This document shows positions 5,672 through 11,121 of a DNA stretch of 11,121 bases, piece by piece (the first letter of the stretch is position 1; every line of letters starts with the position of its first letter). The translations under genes were made by a program, and so were the position numbers. The notes under the pieces are model-generated. The model saw nothing but the letters and a program-made list of their open reading frames with translations, had not been told where the DNA came from and did no database searches. Origin of the DNA: Acidobacteriota bacterium (lineage in GTDB: Bacteria; Acidobacteriota; Vicinamibacteria; Vicinamibacterales; 2-12-FULL-66-21); contig JAIVJE010000389.1 in assembly GCA_020200195.1 (NCBI GenBank), forward strand, positions 1-11,121, in the 5' to 3' direction.

Positions 5672-6202
5672 TTACCGCATCGGCGCGCCGCCGAAGGCGG
5701 CGACCGGCGTGAGATTGATCTTGTTCTGCGGACCGGCGTACGCGTTGCGGAACTTCTCGAAGATCTCCCGGGCGGTCGCGTCGCCGAGGCCCTCCTGCAG
5801 GACCTTGAACACGTTGTAGTCGGCGCCGGGAACCGCCGGATCCATGAGGAACACGTACAAGGTGTTGGCGCCCATGGCCTCCGTGGCCTTGTAGACCTTC
5901 CAGCCGGCTGACTGCTGCTTCCGGACCGGATCGGTGCTCTTGGTGAGCGCCTCCTTCAGCTTACCCATGACCTCTTCGAACGCCGCCGCCTGATCCGGTT
6001 TGATTTGATTGAAAATCATCCCGGCCGGGGCCGCGAATGCGAGCTGAGGCGCTTCTTGCGCGGGCGGTTGCTGCGCGGGAGCCGGTGGCGCTGGTGGCGG
6101 TTGAGCCGGCGGTGGCTGTGACGGCGGGGTCTGCGCGAACAGTGCGGCCGGGGTCAGAGCCAGTCCCAGGGCGCAGGTCATAATCACGAGAGCACGACGC
6201 AT
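5672..6202 (-). CDS. Secreted protein with proline-rich linker, function unknown
   Basis: A 176-residue predicted periplasmic or secreted protein. Residues 1-23 are a classic signal peptide (MRRALVIMTCALGLALTPAA, cleavage likely after LFA). Residues 25-50 are a low-complexity Pro/Ala/Gln linker. Residues 55-176 form a compact domain starting FAAPAGMIFNQIKPDQAAAFEEVMGK and containing SAGWKVYKATEA and NTLYVFLMDP. That layout resembles a small alpha/beta ferredoxin-like domain of the kind in dimeric-barrel (ABM-like) proteins: 'IFNQIKPDQAAAFEEVM' looks like the strand-helix opening of such a fold. I do not recognise a specific family, and no catalytic residues are evident. There is no Cys lipobox at the cleavage site. 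The start is set by an excellent Shine-Dalgarno sequence, AAGGAGGAGA. The gene stands alone, 70 bp after hemW. Confidence 0.75.
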   Translation of the reverse strand: MRRALVIMTCALGLALTPAALFAQTPPSQPPPAQPPPAPPAPAQQPPAQEAPQLAFAAPAGMIFNQIKPDQAAAFEEVMGKLKEALTKSTDPVRKQQSAGWKVYKATEAMGANTLYVFLMDPAVPGADYNVFKVLQEGLGDATAREIFEKFRNAYAGPQNKINLTPVAAFGGAPMR

Positions 6203-6206
6203 TCAA

Positions 6207-6216
6207 TCTCCTCCTT
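6207..6216 (-). promoter_or_regulatory. Strong Shine-Dalgarno for the secreted-protein gene
   Basis: Read on the minus strand, AAGGAGGAGA has its GGAGG core 7 bases before the ATG at 6202. It is the best ribosome-binding site in the window and fixes this start codon. It implies high translation of the secreted protein. Confidence 0.8.
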
Positions 6217-6257
6217 GATCGAATCGCGAAAGCGGACACTTTACCGTACCCCGGGCG

Positions 6258-6272
6258 CCCGCGCCTAGCGGG
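6258..6272 (-). terminator. Possible weak terminator hairpin after hemW
   Basis: CCCGC-TAGGC-GCGGG on the minus strand forms a perfect 5-bp stem with a 5-base loop directly after the hemW stop. A second GC palindrome (CGGGCGCCCG, 6252-6261) overlaps it. No T-run follows, so intrinsic termination is doubtful; it may only protect or attenuate the transcript. Confidence 0.25.
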
Positions 6273-7391
6273 TTACACGAACACGGCCATGACTTCGTTG
6301 GCGAGCAGCATCCCCTCGCGCGTCAGGCGGAGCCGTGGCCCTTCTCTGAGCAACAGACCCTGGCTCATGAAGGGTTCCAAGGCTGCGCCGAATCGTGCCC
6401 AGACGTCCGCGCCGTACCGGTTGCCAACCGCCTCGATATCCACGCCCTCGACGAGCCGCAGGCCGGTGAAGAGGGCATCTTCAAGCCGTTCGGCGTTGGT
6501 GAGCACGCGTCGCTCCGCCACCAGCGTTCCGCCGGCGTTGACTCGGGCGATGTACTCCGTCGTCGCCGAGACGTTCTTCCAGCGCACGCCATCGCGCGTG
6601 GAGTGGGCGCCGCACCCGAAGCCGAGCCAGTCGCCGTCCTCCCAATACTTCAAGTTGTGTCTGGAGCGTTGCCCCTGCCGGGCCACGTTGGAAATCTCGT
6701 ATTGAGCGTAGCCGGCACCGTCCAGTCGCGCGAGGCTCCAGAGGTACATGTCGGCGGCATCCTCGTCTGGGGCCATCGACCAGCCGCTCCTCGCCATTTC
6801 GTCTCGGAGCGGCGCGTTCGGGTACAACTCCAGCAGGTACAGCGACGCGTGATCGGGACCAGCCTCGATCAATGCCTCCACGCTTTCCTGCCACTCGACG
6901 GAGGTCTGCTGGGGCAGCCACATCATCAGGTCGAAGCTGACATTGTCGAACGCTGCGCCGCGCGCCTCGATCAGTGCGGCACGTGCGCGGTCGGCCGCAT
7001 GCACACGGCCCAGCCGCTCGAGTTCCACGTCACGGAACGATTGCACGCCGAAACTGATCCGGTTGATCCCTGCGGCACGGAACCCTTCCATCCGCGCCGC
7101 CGATGACGTCTCCGGATTGGCTTCGAGGGTGACTTCCGCATCCGGCGTCACCATGAACACCGCTCGGCATGCCGCGATCAGCCGGCTGACGTCAGCTGGA
7201 TTGAGCAGCGATGGCGTGCCGCCGCCGAAGAAAATCGTATCCACCGCTTCGCCGCGACCGGCCGAGACGATCTCGCGCTCCAGCGCCGACACGTACCGAT
7301 CCTTCAGACCCGACTCAAAGAGGCCCCGATTGAAATTGCAGTAGTTGCAAATCGAGCTGCAGAAAGGAATGTGGAGGTAGAGCCCGATCAT
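6273..7391 (-). CDS. hemW: Radical SAM heme chaperone HemW
   Basis: A 372-residue HemN-like radical SAM protein of the HemW group, which binds heme and delivers it to target proteins. It is often annotated as oxygen-independent coproporphyrinogen III oxidase. Numbered from the ATG at 7391, LYLHIPFCSSICNYCNF holds the [4Fe-4S] cysteines Cys11, Cys15 and Cys18 (CX3CX2C), followed by FFGGGTPS (54-61, SAM-binding glycines). SFGVQSF and the C-terminal HNLKYWEDGDWLGFGCGAHS are HemW-like. There is no long N-terminal extension, whereas true HemN is larger and has CX3CX2CXC; Phe20 stands where HemN has its fourth Cys. An in-frame extension upstream to 7517 is arginine-rich shadow of the preceding gene. 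The ATG overlaps that gene's stop as TAATG, indicating translational coupling. Confidence 0.92.
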   Translation of the reverse strand: MIGLYLHIPFCSSICNYCNFNRGLFESGLKDRYVSALEREIVSAGRGEAVDTIFFGGGTPSLLNPADVSRLIAACRAVFMVTPDAEVTLEANPETSSAARMEGFRAAGINRISFGVQSFRDVELERLGRVHAADRARAALIEARGAAFDNVSFDLMMWLPQQTSVEWQESVEALIEAGPDHASLYLLELYPNAPLRDEMARSGWSMAPDEDAADMYLWSLARLDGAGYAQYEISNVARQGQRSRHNLKYWEDGDWLGFGCGAHSTRDGVRWKNVSATTEYIARVNAGGTLVAERRVLTNAERLEDALFTGLRLVEGVDIEAVGNRYGADVWARFGAALEPFMSQGLLLREGPRLRLTREGMLLANEVMAVFV

Positions 7392-8236
7392 TAGCTGCCG
7401 GCTTTGCCGCCAGACCAGCCGAGATCCCGGCCTTTGCCCTCCGGAGGACGCAGTTGCGCGCGTATGGGACCTTTGGCTCGCACGGGAAGCGTGCGGCGGT
7501 TCGGTTTGGTCTTCCACATGGCCAATAGGTCATCGACGCCGCCGTTGGGCGGGAGGTGGCGATAATCCGCGCCGTCGAACTCGAGGAACTCGCACATCTC
7601 ATGGAGCCGTGAATGGATGCGGAAGCCGATCCGCGCCTTCAGGCAGTCCGGGTCGGTGTCGTCCGGGGTGTCTTCGTAGTTGGACGTGAAGATCGTGTGG
7701 CGCCGCTCGTTGTAGCGCGTATTCACGATCAGGTTCATCGTCTCCTCGACCCACTCGGAGGTTTTTTCAGACCCGAGATCGTCGAGTACGAGCAGATCGG
7801 CCTCCATCACCGGGCGGAGGATGTCCATTTCGGCGGTGCGGACCAGCGGGTTGTATGTGCTGCGAATCACGCGCAGCAAATCGCGTGTATCGTAGAACAG
7901 ACCGCGGACACCTTTGGACAGGATGACGTCCCGCAGCACGGCAACCGCAAGATGCGTCTTGCCGATACCTGGAGGGCCTATCAGGCAGAGGCCCTTCCGT
8001 GGCTCGGGAAAATCAGCGGCGAAACGGCGCGCCAGCTTGACGGCCCCGATCAGCTTCTCGTTCGGGTATGTGACAAACGTGCCGAGATCGCACCGCCGAT
8101 AGCGGGGAGGAATCCTCGCCTCGTCGAGCAGCCGCGTCGTGAGGCTGCCGCGCCAGCAGTCGCATCGTACGACGCGTCGAATGCCATCGGCCTCGACCGG
8201 CTTCCATCCGGTGTCGTCGCAGATTGTGCAGGCCAT
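7391..8236 (-). CDS. DnaC/DnaI-like helicase-loader AAA+ ATPase with N-terminal zinc motif
   Basis: A 281-residue AAA+ ATPase of the DnaC/DnaI/IstB group. Residues 1-30 hold a zinc-ribbon-like set, Cys3-X2-Cys6 and Cys25-X-Cys27 (CTICDDTGW...CDCW), as in DnaI-type loaders. Then come Walker A GPPGIGKTH (87-95), Walker B LLVLDDLGSE (148-157), sensor-1-like IFTSNY (182-187) and an arginine-rich RIGFRIHSRLHEM region expected to hold the Arg finger. The last ~40 residues form a basic, proline/glycine-containing tail. The likely role is loading the replicative helicase onto DNA. No transposase lies beside it, so IS21 IstB is unlikely. The start ATG at 8236 has no Shine-Dalgarno, but a TACAAT box lies just upstream. 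It is coupled to hemW by TAATG. Confidence 0.8.
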   Translation of the reverse strand: MACTICDDTGWKPVEADGIRRVVRCDCWRGSLTTRLLDEARIPPRYRRCDLGTFVTYPNEKLIGAVKLARRFAADFPEPRKGLCLIGPPGIGKTHLAVAVLRDVILSKGVRGLFYDTRDLLRVIRSTYNPLVRTAEMDILRPVMEADLLVLDDLGSEKTSEWVEETMNLIVNTRYNERRHTIFTSNYEDTPDDTDPDCLKARIGFRIHSRLHEMCEFLEFDGADYRHLPPNGGVDDLLAMWKTKPNRRTLPVRAKGPIRAQLRPPEGKGRDLGWSGGKAGS

Positions 8237-8249
8237 CGAGGAAGAGACG

Positions 8250-8255
8250 ATTGTA
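8250..8255 (-). promoter_or_regulatory. Possible -10 box for the DnaC-like/hemW unit
   Basis: TACAAT on the minus strand ends 13 bases before the ATG of the DnaC-like gene, in the 49-bp gap after hspR. No convincing -35 is seen 16-18 bp upstream (CTCAGC region). If it is used, the transcript would be nearly leaderless, which fits the absence of a Shine-Dalgarno sequence. Confidence 0.3.
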
Positions 8256-8285
8256 ACTCACTTCATCCGACGCTGAGCGAATCGA

Positions 8286-8726
8286 TCAGGCTTTTCGAAC
8301 CGGCTCGTCGATCTCGTCGCCATCCGACACGGAAGGAGACGGGGGCGTACGGACGAGATCGGTAGGCGAGGATTTCACGAGCGCGGTGGTCAACCGCTGC
8401 TCCCAGTCTCCGATGCCGCGCGACAGCTCGCGCTTCACGTAGTCCATGAACTCATTGACCTCGTGCTGCATCGCCTCGATCTTCCTGCGCATGTTCAGAA
8501 TGATCTCGACGCCGGCGAGGTTCACGCCAAGATCGCGCGTCAATGAGAGAATCGTTTCGAGCTGTTCGAGGTCGTCTTCCGAATACAGGCGCGTGTTGCC
8601 TTCCGTGCGTGACGGCTTGAGCAATCCTTCACGCTCGTACAGTCGCAACGTCTGCGGATGGATGTTGTACTTCTGCGCCACCGCGCTGATCATGTAGTAC
8701 GCCTTGCCCGACCGTTTCGCCGTCAT
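8286..8726 (-). CDS. hspR: HspR-type MerR-family heat-shock repressor
   Basis: A 146-residue MerR-family regulator. The winged helix-turn-helix spans residues 11-50 (YMISAVAQKYNIHPQTLRLYEREGLLKPSR, then NTRLYSEDD). A helical segment follows, with the HspR-like LTRDLGVNLAGVEIILNMR (62-80), and then a coiled-coil-like dimerisation helix (81-100). No metal-binding cysteines are present, as expected for HspR rather than a metal-sensing MerR. The C-terminal tail is acidic and Pro/Ser-rich. HspR represses dnaK operons by binding HAIR inverted repeats, with DnaK as co-repressor in Streptomyces. Its place as the last gene of dnaK-dnaJ-hspR predicts autoregulation; the operator would lie upstream of dnaK, outside the window. 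The ATG overlaps the dnaJ stop (8723-8726). Confidence 0.9.
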   Translation of the reverse strand: MTAKRSGKAYYMISAVAQKYNIHPQTLRLYEREGLLKPSRTEGNTRLYSEDDLEQLETILSLTRDLGVNLAGVEIILNMRRKIEAMQHEVNEFMDYVKRELSRGIGDWEQRLTTALVKSSPTDLVRTPPSPSVSDGDEIDEPVRKA

Positions 8727-9406
8727 ACCGGCAGATCCCGCCTCACGTCGGCGTTGTTCAATCGGCCGAACTCGCGAATCAGCTCCTTCGAGCGTTCGTC
8801 GACCATCGACGGCAGGACCAGACTGACCTCGACCACCAGATCGCCGCGACCTCCGGCGGGAGTTGGCGCGCCGCGCCCGCTCACGCGGAACCGCTGCCCC
8901 GACTGGGTGCCTGGCGGAATGCGCAGCTTGACGGGACCGTCCATCGATGGCACGTCCAGCCGCGCGCCGAGCACGGCCTCGTGCACGGCTACGGGGATTG
9001 AGACGAGGATGTTGTCCCCTTCCCGGCGGAACATCGGATGCGGCTGGACGTGAACCGTCACGTAGAGATCACCCGCAGGTCCGCCGTGTCGGCCGGCATG
9101 ACCACGCCGGGCCAGCCCAATCCGGCTGCCGTCGGGGGTGCCAGCAGGCACATGAACGGCAATTGCGTCGCTGCGCACGGCATGTCCCTGCGCGCCGCAC
9201 GCGGTGCATCGTTGGAAGCGGAGACGCCCGGTTCCGCTGCACGCGGCACAGGGCTTCGAGAACACCATGTGGCCGCGCGCCCACCGAATGGTCCCCGTCG
9301 CCTGGCAGTGCGCGCATCGTCCTTCAGGCGTGCGAACCCGGCCGCTGCCCTCACAGGCGCCGCCGATAGGCGCGCTTGATGTCGGCTGTGCTCGCGTCCT
9401 GCCCAA
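8723..9406 (-). CDS. dnaJ: DnaJ zinc-finger and substrate-binding domains, J domain missing
   Basis: An open frame of 227 codons covering the C-terminal part of a DnaJ-type co-chaperone. The zinc region begins with only half of repeat 1 (CEGSG). Full or variant repeats CAHCQATG, CAACSGTG and CTACGAQG follow, and between them is GHMVFSKPC, which is typical of DnaJ. Substrate-binding domains follow: VHVPAGTPDGSRI, GDLYVTVHVQPHPMFRREGDN, ARLDVPSMDGPVKLRIPPGTQSGQRFRVSGRG. The nominal start is TTG at 9406, inside the J-domain remnant and in another frame; the first ATG in this frame is at 9268. Without the HPD motif it cannot stimulate DnaK in the normal way. It is either a pseudogene or a J-less holdase. 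It overlaps hspR by 4 bases. Confidence 0.7.
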   Translation of the reverse strand: MGRTRAQPTSSAPIGGACEGSGRVRTPEGRCAHCQATGTIRWARGHMVFSKPCAACSGTGRLRFQRCTACGAQGHAVRSDAIAVHVPAGTPDGSRIGLARRGHAGRHGGPAGDLYVTVHVQPHPMFRREGDNILVSIPVAVHEAVLGARLDVPSMDGPVKLRIPPGTQSGQRFRVSGRGAPTPAGGRGDLVVEVSLVLPSMVDERSKELIREFGRLNNADVRRDLPV

Positions 9407-9431
9407 GCCCGAGAAGGACGTAGAAGTTCAT
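9351..9431 (-). pseudogene. dnaJ: 5' remnant of dnaJ: first 26 codons of the J domain, then stop
   Basis: The ATG at 9431, 6 bp after the dnaK stop and behind an AGAAGAAG tract, opens MNFYVLLGLGQDAST ADIKRAYRRRL and stops at TGA (9353-9351). This is a textbook J-domain start (helix I and early helix II). It should continue to the HPD motif, but instead the DNA passes into the zinc-finger coding region in the +1 frame (TGT at 9355). The rest of the J domain, the Gly/Phe linker and the first zinc-finger cysteine are absent, so an internal deletion rather than a single-base error is indicated. Confidence 0.75.
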
Positions 9432-9437
9432 GACGGG

Positions 9438-11121
<1,684 letters not shown>

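Noticed and set aside
5686..5702. CGCCGCC-GAA-GGCGGCG hairpin as an intrinsic terminator
   Set aside because: It lies within the last codons of the secreted-protein gene and no T-run follows on either strand.
7392..7517. N-terminal extension of hemW to 7517
   Set aside because: It overlaps the DnaC-like coding region. The family N-terminus begins at MIGLYLHIPF, with a TAATG junction at 7391.
7391..8236. IstB of an IS21-type insertion sequence
   Set aside because: No IstA transposase or terminal inverted repeats are nearby, and the N-terminal zinc motif and coupling to hemW favour a DnaC/DnaI-type loader.
8237..8285. HspR operator (HAIR, CTTGAGT-N7-ACTCAAG) in the gap after hspR
   Set aside because: No matching inverted repeat is present; the expected site is upstream of dnaK, beyond the window.

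Overview
The window comes from a GC-rich bacterial chromosome. All genes but one lie on the minus strand. The gene content (an HspR-type MerR regulator beside dnaK, a methylmalonyl-CoA accessory module, small secreted and beta-barrel proteins) and the protein style suggest an acidobacterial lineage, possibly Vicinamibacteria. That assignment is an inference from recall of such proteins; no marker gene in the window settles it.

Read in the direction of transcription (right to left), block 1 (11121-8286) is a heat-shock cluster: dnaK (5' end outside the window), a damaged dnaJ, and hspR. The dnaJ gene still has its first 26 codons, but these run into a stop; the reading then resumes in another frame inside the zinc-finger domain. 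Most of the J domain, including the HPD motif, is absent. Block 2 (8236-6273) holds a DnaC/DnaI-like helicase-loader ATPase followed by hemW with a TAATG junction. Block 3 (6202-5672) is a small secreted protein with a proline-rich linker and a strong Shine-Dalgarno sequence. It converges on the only plus-strand gene, a small outer-membrane beta-barrel protein (5102-5617).

Block 4 (5101-4) looks like one polycistronic unit: an acyl-CoA dehydrogenase lacking its N-terminal part, meaB, mce, an MBL-fold hydrolase, mtnP (methylthioadenosine phosphorylase) and an AdoK-type adenosine kinase. Three of the five junctions are 4-base stop/start overlaps. The unit joins methylmalonyl-CoA metabolism to salvage of methylthioadenosine/deoxyadenosine and adenosine.

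The most unusual structure is at 5054-5167, between the beta-barrel gene and the acyl-CoA dehydrogenase. Two arrays of a 7-bp unit (GGGAAAA on the left; CCCTTTT/CCCTTGT on the right) form a long imperfect inverted repeat around a CATATG, and this CATATG supplies the start codons of both divergent genes. The right array encodes the hydrophobic part of the beta-barrel protein's signal peptide. Because 7 is not a multiple of 3, gain or loss of a unit would switch the downstream reading frame. This is the layout of phase-variable surface-protein genes such as the Neisseria opa leader repeats. The left array forms an odd hydrophobic leader on the truncated dehydrogenase.
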